The notes beneath the pieces are model-generated. The model was not told the origin of the DNA, did not search any database, and saw nothing but the letters and a program-made list of their open reading frames with translations. Of a DNA stretch of 64,000 nucleotides, positions 1-10,810 are shown in pieces. Source of the DNA: Dryomyza anilis. Lineage: Eukaryota > Arthropoda > Insecta > Diptera > Dryomyzidae. How positions within the stretch are numbered: the first letter of the stretch is position 1; each line of letters begins with the position of its first letter. A program made the translations under genes and the position numbers. The DNA lies in the NCBI GenBank assembly GCA_951804985.1, contig OX638131.1, forward strand, positions 38,409,544-38,473,543, written 5' to 3'.

Positions 1-930
1 TCTTCTATTGGCATAGTAAAAAGTGGCGTACCTCAAGGTTCTATTCTCGCTCCACATCTTTATAACATTTTTATACATGACTTTCCTCATGTATATAATG
101 ACTCAATTGGTATACTTTATGCCGATGACTCCTTATTATATACACACGACATATCACCTTGTGTTGCCTTAAATGTGGTAAAAAATCATCTTTTGAAAGT
201 CAATAATTATTATAAAGAATGGGGTATTAAAATAAATACTTCAAAATCAGAAGCAATTTGTCTAAGAAATGCGAGTGGGAAATGTCATAGATCAGTTGTA
301 CCTGAGAGTAAAAATTTGAAGTTGTTTCTAGAAGGTGAAGAAATTCCTTTTAAAAATAGTATTAAATATCTAGGAGTAGTTTTCAATAAATTAGTTAAAT
401 TTAACGAACACGCAAAAATTATATTAAAAAAAGCTTATAAAATTAAAAATATGTTTTCCAAAATTTTAAGTAGCAAGCATTTAAATTACAAAACGAAACT
501 TCTTGTATATAAAGTTAGTATACGCCCCGTTCTACTCTACGCGTTTCCAATATGGTTTACGATCTCTCCTTCGGTTGCTAAACAATTTGAAATTTTTGAA
601 AGAAAAATATTACGTCTCTGTATAGATAGGAACTATGAATCTATGACTAAGCGATACTCTAATAAATTTATATACTCTCATGCAAATGTAAATCCTTTGT
701 GTAACTATGCCTTTTGTTTACTGAAAAATTTTTTAAATAGACTTTCATTTCACGAAAATGACTCACTTTTAGATATATACAACTATCAAAAGACCCTTAA
801 TTGGTCATCTACGTACTACCTTTCTCCTATTGGTTTTGTTAATGAAAATATTAATTTAAACATAGATGTAAATTCCTCACTTTTGCCAGACTTTTTTCTT
901 TTATCATCTCCCGGTACTCATCGTGGTTAA
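1..930 (+). CDS. Reverse transcriptase (C-terminal part), non-LTR retrotransposon ORF2
   Basis: The frame is open from base 1 to the stop at 928-930, about 309 codons, so the coding region starts upstream of the window. Visible motifs are GVPQGSILAPHLYNIF (conserved RT block 4), YADDSLLY (catalytic block 5, residues about 40-47), a YLGVVF block and LLVYKVSIRPVLLYAFPIW in the thumb region. The order and spacing fit a Jockey/CR1-type LINE. The enzyme copies element RNA into DNA at a nicked target. No frameshift is visible in this part, so the copy may be fairly young. No RNase H domain follows. Confidence 0.85.
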   Translation, partial: SSIGIVKSGVPQGSILAPHLYNIFIHDFPHVYNDSIGILYADDSLLYTHDISPCVALNVVKNHLLKVNNYYKEWGIKINTSKSEAICLRNASGKCHRSVVPESKNLKLFLEGEEIPFKNSIKYLGVVFNKLVKFNEHAKIILKKAYKIKNMFSKILSSKHLNYKTKLLVYKVSIRPVLLYAFPIWFTISPSVAKQFEIFERKILRLCIDRNYESMTKRYSNKFIYSHANVNPLCNYAFCLLKNFLNRLSFHENDSLLDIYNYQKTLNWSSTYYLSPIGFVNENINLNIDVNSSLLPDFFLLSSPGTHRG

Positions 931-1270
931 AATATTAATGTAACAATTTTATAAAATTGTTTATTTGTTTTATACTTAGTATTAAGGTCTAGTTTTAAGT
1001 ATATTAGTTAATTATTTTTAAGTTATGAAAAGAGATTTACTCTCAAACCATCGTCAAAGTGCCGGGAGCAAGCACTGTTCTAAATATATATAATAAAAAT
1101 AATAATAATCTCTTATTATCTTCAGCAAGAAGCGTATTTTACTCAAAATTGTAATTAGAATAATACTTATAATAGTTCTAAGTAATCTTTTGTTAATTTG
1201 ATACCTTGAAAACAATATTTATACCGAAATTAATAGTCTCAATAAAACTTAACTTAACTTAACTTAACTT
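1..1270 (+). mobile_element. 3' part of a non-LTR (Jockey/CR1-like) retrotransposon
   Basis: The element enters from outside the window and ends in five copies of AACTT at 1246-1270, a short tandem tail of the kind left by target-primed reverse transcription. It holds the reverse transcriptase end of ORF2 (1-930) and about 320 bp of 3' untranslated sequence. The 5' end lies outside the window, so full length and 5' truncation cannot be judged. The clade is inferred from the style of the reverse transcriptase. Confidence 0.85.
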
Positions 1271-1385
1271 GTCTAGCTATTAAGTAGCATTTTTTACTGT
1301 GTGTTTGCACATTAAAAAAAAACTTCCATTCTGATAAATAAAAATATATTTAAAGTTAAATTTGTAAATTTTTATTTTCAATAAT

Positions 1386-2365
1386 CTACAGTTCGGACCG
1401 TTCATCACTCGCAAAATCTAATCTCATTTTCTCTAAAGCCAGTCTTTCTTCGCGTTCAATTTCAAGTTTTCGTAGTTTGAATGTTTGTTCCAATTCAATT
1501 TTCTTCACTTCAACATCAGTGAAAGTCTGTTCTTGTGCCAAACGTATTTTATTCTTTTCCATATCCAATAACTGAGCATTTACTTCTTGCTGTTCCTGCC
1601 ATAGAGATTCTTCAAATTCCAATCTTCGTTCTTGTATTGAAATAAGCGTTGAGATAAAATTCCATTTGCTGCCTCTTTGTCTAGTGTTTGGTACTATGTT
1701 TTGCTTTCCAAATATTTTGTTCAAAGTCTTCCAAAACGGACACATTTTTTTAAGTTTAGCTTTGGAAAAATATAATTTTTATTATATTATTGATTGATTA
1801 TTTTTAAAGGATTTTTTGTATCGTAATGTAGAACTATATCTTATATTTTATGTAGTTTCAGAACACATTACTTAAAAATTCCATAAACAAACCGAAACTT
1901 TTATATTGAGTTGCGATTGGTTTTGACTTACATTTTATACATGACCTTTTTCCGGCGGCTCTCATTTTATTCTTCCATGCAGATGCCTCAATGTAGGACC
2001 TTCTCATATTTTGCATTTTTCCCTTAAGTACAAAGAAATCAATCGCCTGCAGCATTCGAGACTTTTTGCTAATTTTTAAGTAAAATTCATATTCCGTAGG
2101 TTTCTAAAAAGTTCAAAGGGAAAATTATTACAATAAGCAAGTTTTTAGATGAAATATCTTCCAAGTTACTCCATATTTCTTGGGTTCATCCTTAATTTCA
2201 TCCAAAACCATTTTTAACAATTCTTTGGTCTCCGAGATTTTCCAGCGATAAACCTTTTTTATTCGTCGTGGCCGCTTCCTTTCTTTTAACTATTATTAAA
2301 TTTATATTTGTTAAATTATATTGGTTTATAATCATATTTGTTAATAAAAATCTTACTATAAACAT
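1386..2365 (-). CDS. Myb/SANT-like DNA-binding domain protein, four-exon model
   Basis: Proposed coding exons on the minus strand are 2365-2357, 2289-2170, 2103-1932 and 1759-1386, giving about 224 residues. All junctions keep the frame: donors GTAAGA, GTAACT and GTAAGT, each paired with an AG acceptor; introns are 67, 66 and 172 bp. Exon 2 carries a first-helix pattern (YRWKISETKELLKMVLDEI), exon 3 the K.QNMRRSY recognition part, and exon 4 begins CPFWKTLNKIFGKQ, the usual end of a trihelix-type Myb/SANT-like domain. The C-terminal 90 residues are rich in E, K, R, Q and L and look coiled-coil, suiting dimerisation. Such proteins are usually nuclear DNA binders and some derive from transposon adaptor genes. 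Exon 1 (three codons, start ATG at 2365-2363) is the weakest part. The protein model is inference; the exons and splice sites are directly visible. Confidence 0.65.
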
Positions 2366-3167
2366 GATTAAGTTTTGTTTATTTTATTTTTTGTTTTTTT
2401 TTTCGTTTACTGAACCCTGTCCTGCACTGACTAATATGTCACATTTACAGGGATGACATAACCAAAAAAGTTGTAATTGATTCTTAAAATTGGTTGGGTT
2501 TTAACCCAATATGCCATTGAACTGCTTTGAAATCAATAATTACTTACAAATCGTAGAGTTGAGGTTAACGTTTGAAACACCTTTAACCTAAATTTAAGAA
2601 TAATAGCTTTTTCAATAAAAACTGGTAGCTTAACCTTAACTTGAATATTTCCTTATATTCAAATCAATCTTAACACTAATTCTTAAATTGATTTCCATGT
2701 TTACTTCAAATCAAGACTTAGCCTTATTTTCAACTCGATATCAAATTAATCTACGTTTAATTTTTTTCTTTTAAATATTGACTTAATCATGCAAAATAAG
2801 TAAAAAAAGGGGATCCTCATATAGGACAACAAAAAGGGCATTTTTCAATTCATTATCCCGTTATTTGTCATCCAATCAATATCGTACACTTCAAGCCCGA
2901 GTGCCAAGACAACTTCAGAATATCGATGCCAGCATCCAAAATGTGATAGACGTGTTTTTCTAAACTTGTATGTTTCAAGCTCTCGAATATAATTCTGGAG
3001 CCTATTCAAGGTTTGCGGGGGCGGTCGGTATATTGTTTTAAATATTCACAGAAGTCCAAACACTAATAGATTTCGGTGAGCTATTAGATTTGGACGCGCG
3101 TTGTTGTGTAACATTTTTTGTCAGAGTTTCTCTTGCAATCATAAAAAACATACTGTTTTTAGCGTCA
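2366..3167. other. AT-rich intergenic sequence
   Basis: No convincing coding region, RNA gene or transposon signature is visible. If the minus-strand Myb/SANT-like gene is real, its promoter and 5' untranslated region should lie at the low-coordinate end of this stretch. Confidence 0.5.
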
Positions 3168-3211
3168 CTACATTTTTGCTCCTAATTTTCACTGCCTTTT
3201 TGGTAATGTTA

Positions 3212-3500
3212 GCTGCGTTCCCGTGGTTTTGATCCTGATCCGTAGATCATTTTCATATACAAAACATAAACAAACAATTAGAACCAGGTTCGTTTTTGGA
3301 TCAATTAGTGATCTGGTACTGTACGTATCAAAAGTAAATTTGTTTGTGGTGATATTATGCTATAGTGAATATCACTTAATAAGAAGAAGAATTTCTGTTG
3401 AAAAAAGGGGCAGAAGAAAACAGTGCTGCCAAATTTATTAAAATAGAACGGATTTCGTTCCCGTGAAACAGGTCTGGTTCAATTACTACGGGAACGCAGC
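3212..3500. mobile_element. 289-bp MITE inserted in the foldback arm
   Basis: Terminal inverted repeats GCTGCGTTCCCGT (3212-3224) and ACGGGAACGCAGC (3488-3500) are perfect. They are flanked by TGTTA on both sides (3207-3211 and 3501-3505). The other arm of the host foldback shows the empty site with a single TGTTA, which supports a true insertion with a 5-bp duplication. There is no coding capacity. The superfamily is not assigned. Confidence 0.8.
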
Positions 3501-3639
3501 TGTTATTATCAAATTATTTTCAAATTCAGAGTAAGCGCTAAAAATAGCATTTATTTTATATTTGAAACTGATATGAAAAACACACTAGACCCTAAAAACA
3601 ATTATGATTATTTTTACAAACGCTTGCCCTGTGGCATAT

Positions 3640-3795
3640 TGGGAACTATCAGCATATATATCATATTAAAAAATATTTGCTGCTAATTTCTTAAAACTTA
3701 TGGGATGTTTGAATATTTGCTACAAGGCGTAAATTTAAACAGATAGTTGCAGCAAGACTTTAACATCTTGTTTATTTAGTGTATATATATAGCCG
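3640..3795. repeat. Dispersed repeat, second copy near 63.4 kb
   Basis: The stretch from the AACTATCAGCATATATA region through TTGCAGCAAGACTTTAACATC matches, in reverse complement, the sequence at 63370-63530. Both copies share the AT-rich core, the TTATGGGATGTTTGA word and the GCAGCAAGACT word. It lies in the central part of the foldback element, so it may be a piece of that element found elsewhere. Confidence 0.65.
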
Positions 3796-4582
3796 GAGGA
3801 CGTTCAAAGATTTGGCGCTGATTTGCAAACAAAATGTTAGTGAATACAAAGAAGTTCTGGAATAACGTGAAGAATTGGCATTTCTAAATCAACTCGATGA
3901 AAGGTCGATAAAAATTTCATTGCCAAGACATTGCGTTGTTTTAGACACACGTCCTTTAATATGTAGACTTTAACTTGGATATACAATGGATTGTCTTATT
4001 GGACGCTCGCACTCGTACCTCTCGTCGTGGTACAGACAATGCGAAAGTACTTGGATTATGTGCTATACGTTTTGGAATAATTTGGAGGAACAGAAAATAA
4101 CAAATTTTCAACCAATTCACACCGTTGACGACAGGGAAACACTGTCAACCGAAAAATTCAGTGCGAAAAATAACCATGAAAATCTTTTTGAAGGCGTCAT
4201 CTTATTTATCATCTATTGAAGTGGATTCGTACCATTTCCAGCACATTTGTTGTACGATACACACAGTGGCTATGGACACCACAGATGTGCGCATATTTTG
4301 ACTAACTACATGATCTGTATTTCTAATTGTAGCATGAACATTTTTAAATTGAAAAATTCTTCTTTTACTGTACGCTAATGGTGTTATTTGTATTTGCGCT
4401 GGTCTGGTCTTTTCCCTTCCCAATATGCCACAGGGTAAGCATTTGAAAAATAATCATAATTGCCTTTAAGGTCTAGTGTGTGTGTTTTCAAAATCAGTTT
4501 CAAATATTAAATAAATTCTATTTTCGTGACTTGAAATAACATTACCAAAAAGGGCAGTGAAAAATTAGGCACAAAAATGCAA

Positions 4583-5209
4583 TTTGGAGAGCTAAGAAAT
4601 TTGTCTCCTCAATTTATCTCCTCAAATCCAATTTTCCAAAGGGATATGATTTTAGTAAAAAGGAGTTAAAAATTAAGGAGTAAAAATACTACTACCGGAG
4701 TATGGGTTAGATTTAAAAAAACAAATGGAGTATAATGAGAACACTGCAATAGATTTTTATGACGAAGAAAAGGAGCACAAAGCAGAATTGATGACAATCG
4801 ATGTGTTTTTTTGACGAATTAATCAAAAACAAAAGGAAATTGATGACAATCGAATTGTGATTGTGTCAACAAAAAGCTTGTTCTTGCGCAGCTGAAGAAA
4901 AAAATCGGTGAAAGAATTGATTGTGCTCCGCGTTGCTAACTTATTAATTACTTTGATAAGCGATAATCACAGCAAATTATAAAGCTATGCTTAACAGTAC
5001 AAACTAGAGACCGTCGTCGTCGAAGTAGAAATATTTGCTCAACTTATTTCGTACGCCGCACATTGAATAGGAACAGAGAGAAAACTACAGCGGCGGTGCA
5101 CGATAAAAATAGCTAACAAAACAAACGTGAAAATAGGACAAATAAGGGAGACACGCACGCATGCTGATATAGAAAAAACGGGTCGACACACAAAAATAGT
5201 TCTATTCAA
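4583..5209 (+). promoter_or_regulatory. Presumed malectin promoter and 5' untranslated region
   Basis: Intergenic sequence directly upstream of the malectin start codon. It becomes less AT-rich from about 4980, as expected for a 5' untranslated leader. I cannot place a transcription start or a TATA box with confidence. The first malectin ATG is at 5210, with two further in-frame ATGs at 5237 and 5255 before the signal peptide. Confidence 0.35.
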
Positions 5210-7111
5210 ATGCTGAATAAAAACGCGCACTTAAATATGAATGCTCGCGTCTTGATGGGCAGCGAACGATTGCGACATATACGCGGTATGCTTGGACTCG
5301 GCCTGCTCTTGCTGCTGGCAGTGGTGGTGCTACCACAAAGGGCCGTTGCAGCTGGCAGTCTCAAGGTTATTTATGCAGTAAATGCAGGTGGTGACGACCA
5401 TACGGACAAGAACGGTATTCACTACGAGGCCGATCCGCTGCACAACAAAATCGGCACAGCCTCGGACTATGGCAACCACTTGCTTATAATTGGACGCGTG
5501 CCGGAGCAGGATGAGGTGCTGTACCGCACTGAGCGCTATCATACATCATCCTTTGGTTACGATCTGCCCATAACTGGAGACGGCGAATATGCGTTGATAC
5601 TGAAGTTCTGTGAGGTGTACTTCAACGAGCCCAATATGAAGGTGAGTTTTGTGGTTTACTGTTAATTATCGACATTCGGTTTAATGTACTCGAAATTAAT
5701 TATTTTTGGATAAGGCTTCTGAGAAACAAAATCGTCATTGTAGAAGCAAAAATCCGAAATTTAGAATTATGATTTTGATTTCGGTTTCGACTACATGGAT
5801 ATGATTTCATTTTTTTCATAAACTTTAAATACATCAATTTTAATTCATAAATTTCATTTAAAATTCAAAAAAAGTCAATTGCAATTCAGGAATTTTATAT
5901 GAAATTCAAATGACATCAATTGTAATTCGGAAATTCCATTTGTAATTTAAAAGACGTCCATTGTAATTCTAAAATTGACGAATAACATCAATTGTAATTT
6001 AAAAATTCCATTTCAAATACAAAAGACATCAATTGTAATTTAGAAATACTATTGGAATTTCAGAAGACATCAATTGTAATTCAGAAATCTCATTTAAAAT
6101 TCAAAGGACTTCAATTGTAATTGTGAAATTCTATTTGAATTTCAAAAGAGGTAAATTGTAACTCTGAAATTCCATTTGAAATTCAAAAGATATCAATTGT
6201 AATTCAGAAATCCCTTTTGAAATTCAAAGGACGTCAATTGTAATTGAGAAATTGCATTTGAAATTCAAAAGACATCATTTGTAATTCGGAAATTCCATTT
6301 TAAACTCAAAAGACATCAATTGTAATTGAGAAATTCCATTTAATATTCAAAAGACATCAATTGTAATTCACAAATCCCATTTGAAATTCAAAATACGTCA
6401 ATTGTAATCCAGAAATTCCATTTGAAATTCGAATAACATCAATTGTAATTTGGAAATTCCATTTGAAATACAAAAGATATCAATTGTAATTGAGAAATTC
6501 CATTTTAAACTCAAAAGACATAAATTGTAATTGAGAAATTTCAATTATCAATTCTAAAATATATTTTTTATTTATTTCGCTTAAAGGTCTTCGATGTTGT
6601 GCTTAATGGCGATCACACAATCATCTCGGAGCTGGATATCTTTCATCAGGCTGGCAAGGGCACTGCACACGAGGAGTACGTCTTCTTCACCGTCTCGCGC
6701 GGTCGTATCTTCTTCAAGGAGGAGGAATCTGAGATACGCAACGGTTTTGTGCGCTTGGACTTTATGAAGGGCATTCATGACAATCCGAAAATTAATGCTT
6801 TTGCATTGCTTAAGGGTGACGTAGAGCGCATACCACGATTGCCGCCCATTTCGGACGATGCCCTGCCCATGGACCCGGACATGGCCGTCTTTCACGATCG
6901 CGTTTCGGCCGACATTATACCACCGGCACCAGCAGCGTCACACATTGATGAGGATGTCGTTGAGTTGCCGTCGACGCCGCTGAAATCGCGCAAAACCAGC
7001 GGACCACGTCAACCGAATCCCTACTCGATGGACGACTCGTCTGTGATGCTGCCGGTGTTCATTGCGATTGGTGCATTTATACCGCTGCTCTTTTGCCTCT
7101 GCAAACTATGA
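5210..7111 (+). CDS. MLEC: Malectin, ER membrane lectin, two exons
   Basis: Coding exons 5210-5641 and 6587-7111 (donor AAG|GTGAGT, acceptor TTAAAG|GT) join in phase 0 to give about 318 residues. A hydrophobic signal segment (GLGLLLLLAVVVLP, residues about 30-43) precedes the malectin domain starting at VIYAVNAGGDDHTD. The aromatic sugar-binding stretch YRTERYHTSSFGYDLPI and the DNPK segment bearing the conserved Asp are present. A linker of about 90 residues rich in Pro, Asp and Ser leads to a C-terminal membrane helix (VMLPVFIAIGAFIPLLF) and a tail of a few residues. In animals malectin binds di-glucosylated N-glycans in the ER and works with ribophorin I of the oligosaccharyltransferase in glycoprotein quality control. 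Nothing appears broken. The start is uncertain among three in-frame ATGs, all upstream of the signal segment. GC content is clearly higher than in the surroundings, as expected of a conserved host gene. Confidence 0.96.
5834..6560 (+). repeat. 41-bp minisatellite inside the malectin intron
   Basis: About 18 head-to-tail copies of a 41-bp unit, with a core of CAATTGTAATTCAGAAATTCC followed by an ATTTGAAATTCAAAAGACAT-like half. Copies differ at scattered positions and one is shortened by about 10 bp (near 5970). The array fills most of the 945-bp intron and stops about 25 bp before the acceptor, which keeps a T-rich tract. Confidence 0.93.
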
Positions 7112-8996
7112 TGAGTTGTAAGTGGGGTTGACCGACTGACTGACTTACAGACCAGCAGGGGGCAATTCTTTACTTGCAAAAGAACAGCCTGGTTTGTTTG
7201 ATTTATGTGATTTTCTTATAATTTGTTGATGCACAACTTAACGTCCTTAAGACATTGTTTTTAAATTATTTTCCTTTATTACATATTACTGTGGGGTTTC
7301 AAAGTGTAATTAAATTTAGTTTATTTGCATTTATTCAATGCAGCGCTTAGAACGTTCATGCAATCAATGCACATCAATGATAATACTTAAAGAAAGAAGT
7401 GGGATTCAAATGCATGTCTTGTGCCTCTCTTCTGAATATTTATGTTATTTGTTATTAGTTCCTATTTTTGGTAATCCTGCTGACCCTTGAGGCTCTCTTA
7501 ATGATGTTAATTACAGAAGTGTTTTACATATTGTGCAATAAATTTTATTCGAAATAGAACATCATGTTATAGAATATTAAATATTTTGATTTCTCTAAAA
7601 AATGCAACATTCTGTGCCCGATGTCTAGTGAAATTCTTATGTTAGCAAACACTCAATCAACACTGTCAGCTTGATTAGAACAAAAACCCATTTTGCCATT
7701 TTGATTTAAAAAGACTTACAACAATTTAAGTATTGATATCTAGACGTGTTGAAAACCCTGTTTCTATTTTGTTTTATTTAATTGTTTTCAGCACTTTGTT
7801 TAAAACGCACAACGCTTTTATTGTAACACGCATACAAAATGATAAAAATAAAAAATAAAGACGAAACAATAAAAACATTTTTGCAATTAAATAAATTTTA
7901 ATTATAAGTTTTATACAATAAGTTCAATGTATGTGCTCAAATTTTTGTTCTTTAGTTTTAGAGAATTTATTAATTAAAAAAAACTTTAAATATTTAAAAA
8001 AAAAACATGTCAACTGGTAGTTAAATAAATTAATATTCTAAATAAAATGCAAACATGTATTTTTAATTTGTCAATAATTTGTAATAATAATTACAACTTG
8101 AAAAAGTGTTCACTGTAATCTTCAGGTATAATTTTTAACACTTTCACTATTATTTATCTGCATTTCAAATCACGAATTAGTTACTATGAATTATATTATA
8201 GTTGCATTTTTCACAGCAACTTTTGCCATTCGTTTGCCGTCGGCCGTAAACCGGAATTGCCAATAAATTATTCACAATTCGGACTACATTTCTTTTGGTG
8301 TTATTTAATAGCTGCAAAGAATGTTATTTTTATATTTACAGATAAGCATAGCAATTGAGTTTTGTGTTTTGTTGTTAAGTGACCAAATGGACTCACAAAT
8401 GTTTGAACATCTGGTTGTTCAGTGCATTATATACCAATTTTTTTAGGGGCGTATATTATTTATTTGGAACTTTGTGCAGCATTTTTATTTTTCTTATCGA
8501 ACATTGTAGCTTAAGAAAAAGTTTTAAACCACCATCCACCTTCCGTGATATGCCACTGTTGACACATATTTTTGTACACACGTGTTACAAATTTTATCAG
8601 CTCTAAATATTTCATGCTTAAAACACGTCTAGAAACCAACGGCATTCTAATTAAGCAATTATAAAAATATAGAAAACTAATTATTTTAATTATATATTTT
8701 TATTTTTAAATAATACAGCAACAACATTAACACATTTTTTTATAATTCCGTTCTATTAAGGTAAAACATATAAAATACATTATTTTCAAGAACATTTTTG
8801 GATTATTGGGACATGATAAATATTTCGAGTGATTTTGTATGAAGCCATTCAAACTATTTAGACGATTTTGAATTCGTTTCCTAATACAATAAATTGTTTT
8901 TCAAATGAATTCAAAACGGTCTTTTTATATTGAACGATTTGAATTTTAAAGGAGCACAATTTTGTGCTTGTATTGAAAACATTGAACTCCAAATCA
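7112..8996. other. Malectin 3' untranslated region and intergenic DNA
   Basis: Possible polyadenylation signals AATAAA occur at 7537-7542 and 7854-7859; the first is followed by T-rich sequence and the second lies in a cluster of AATAAA-like words. Beyond about 7.9 kb the sequence is AT-rich, with no supported gene or element up to the palindrome at 8997. The open frames here are short and of low complexity. Confidence 0.45.
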
Positions 8997-10202
8997 TGTA
9001 TGTGCCATTTCACACCAAATCGACAAGCTATTGGAACTCATCTTCTTCGATTTCAATAAAATTTGTACAAACCATAAATGGTATCGAGATATATATTGAT
9101 CAATTTTTTTTCGCCCACTACTTCCAGAGATACATTGGTTCAAATTTACAAAAAATGGGCCAAAAATCACTTTTATATTGTTCATATTTCAATATCTCTT
9201 AAAGTAGAAATACTAGAAATTCCGTTGATAGCTCGTTTTAAAGCTAATAGAACAAGCTTTCAGAACAATTAAGTTGTAACTTCTATACTTGAACATGTGG
9301 CCCGTGGTAATTATCCTTGTACTTCAAAATGGATGTACTTAAAAAGGACCCTTTTTAAAATTCTGACAAAATTCATGCCAAATTTCAAGATGGTATTTTG
9401 ATGCCATCATATTTTAAAAAATAATTTTCTAAATTTTTACATATTTTTTGTGTTGGAAAAAAAAATATATTTTTTTTTAAAGTAAAATTTGCAATAATTT
9501 TTCAATGTATTTGTAACTCTGATTTCGAAAATGACGTCAGTTTCATCAAATTGTCTCTAGTTATTGAGGTATATACCATTTTTCGAAAATCGTTAAAATT
9601 ATATCCCAAAATCAATATCTCAAAAACTAGATTGAATACAATAAAACTGACGATATTTTAGAAATCAAAGTTACATATATATTCAGGAATTATTACAACT
9701 TTTACTGCAGAAAAAAAAAATGTATACAAAAAATAAATAAAAATTTAGAAAATTATTTTTTAAAATATGATGCCATCAAAATACCATCTTGCAATTTTGC
9801 ATGAACATTTATAATAAATTGACGAAAACTTAGGATTTTTCAGATTTTTAAATGGGTCCTTTTAAAGGACATCAATTAGGAAGTGCAAGGATAATGACCA
9901 CGGGCCACATGTTTACGTTTAGAAGTTACAACTAAATTGATAGCTTGTTCTATTAGCTTTAGAACGAGCTATCAACTAGCACTTCTAGTTTAAGAGATAT
10001 TTTAATATACACAACAATACAAAAGTGATTCGCCCATTTTGTGTAACTTTGAGCCACTGTATCTCTGGAAGTAGTGGGCGAAAAAAATAAAAAAAAATGG
10101 TCAGTACATATCTGGACACCCCTTATCATTTTATTGAAATCGAAAAGGTAAATCTCAAATTTGACTTTTTTTGGTCGATTTGGTGTGGAATGGCCCGTAT
10201 CT
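8997..10202. mobile_element. 1.2-kb near-complete palindrome (foldback or hairpin-RNA locus)
   Basis: The left arm (8997-9568) and right arm (9619-10202) are inverted copies along their whole length, leaving a spacer of only about 50 nt. Markers in order: GCCATTTCACACCAAATCGA against TCGATTTGGTGTGGAATGGC at the outer ends; CGCCCACTACTTCCAGAGAT against ATCTCTGGAAGTAGTGGGCG; CAAGATGGTATTTTGATG against CATCAAAATACCATCTTG; and the innermost CTAGTTATTGAG against CTCAAAAACTAG. The arms have diverged by substitutions and small indels. There is no open frame of note. It could be a non-autonomous foldback transposon, or a locus whose transcript folds into a long double-stranded hairpin feeding the siRNA pathway. 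No target duplication was recognised. Confidence 0.85.
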
Positions 10203-10528
10203 TTTTATTATTGTGTGACTACGATTAGTTTTCCAGTCCACTACGTCTAAAATTGGTATAACGTATTTCAAACATTTCGTTCATATCGCTCTTTGATTCG
10301 TTGTTGTTTAATATTTTTTTTTATATACATTGCATTTTTTGTTTATACTTTATCGTATGATTTATATTCTGGCAAAAAAAACTCAAAACGAGTGTACTCA
10401 ACGTTTTGTTTGATACATGAATCAAAAATTAAAGGGTTTGGTGCAAATATTATTTCGAAATTGAGTTTTTGATGACATATGATAGATCTTTGTATTTCGA
10501 GTCGTTCATATACGGCATATACGGCATA
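10203..10528. other. AT-rich spacer
   Basis: Between the palindrome and a SINE. No gene or element is visible, apart from TATACGGCATATA repeats at the right end that include the SINE target site. Confidence 0.5.
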
Positions 10529-10810
10529 TAATAATAATAATAATAGTTTGGCACTACAGTTCTATAAGAACTTAGGCCGAGCTCTCTCAAAGTGGTGGGA
10601 CCTACAGTTTATTGCCGAATCCGAACGGCGGGTGAGAGCTTTTCATAGGCAATGTTTTACTTTCGTAGGTTTGCCATTTACTGCCAAGAGGTAGCGCGGC
10701 ATAGAAAAATGTTTCTATGAAAAGATGTTGTTAGCCCCAGTCCAGGCTTGAACCGGGGACCTTTCGGCTCGCAGTTCAACGCACTAACCACTGAGCTACC
10801 ACGGCTGAGC
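10529..10810 (-). mobile_element. tRNA-derived SINE, minus-strand copy
   Basis: Read on the minus strand it begins with a tRNA-like head holding an A box (GTAGCTCAGTGGTTAGTGCG) and a B box (GGTTCAAGCCTGG), continues with the family body (ACCTCTTGGCAGTAAATGGC), and ends in a (TTA)n tail. It is flanked by ATACGGCATATA on both sides, a likely target duplication. Other copies in this window lie near 27.2, 27.4, 31.7, 33.2, 35.6, 46.4 and 54.9 kb. Transcription would be by RNA polymerase III from the internal boxes; mobilisation needs LINE enzymes. Confidence 0.9.

Larger units (their letters stand above)
3168..4582. mobile_element. Foldback (inverted-repeat) element
   Basis: Sequence at 3168-3211 and 3540-3645 reappears inverted at 4538-4582 and 4420-4530. 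For example, the left arm has CACACTAGACC and CCTGTGGCATATTGGG, and the right arm has the reverse complements CCAATATGCCACAGGG and GGTCTAGTGTG. The left arm is longer only because a 289-bp MITE is inserted in it. The middle (3.65-4.42 kb) has no transposase-like frame. This is best read as a non-autonomous foldback element; the exact ends are uncertain by tens of bases. Confidence 0.65.

Noticed and set aside
8930..9272. Small proteins around 9.1 kb
   Set aside because: They lie in one arm of the palindrome, are not matched by an open frame in the other arm, and show no domain.
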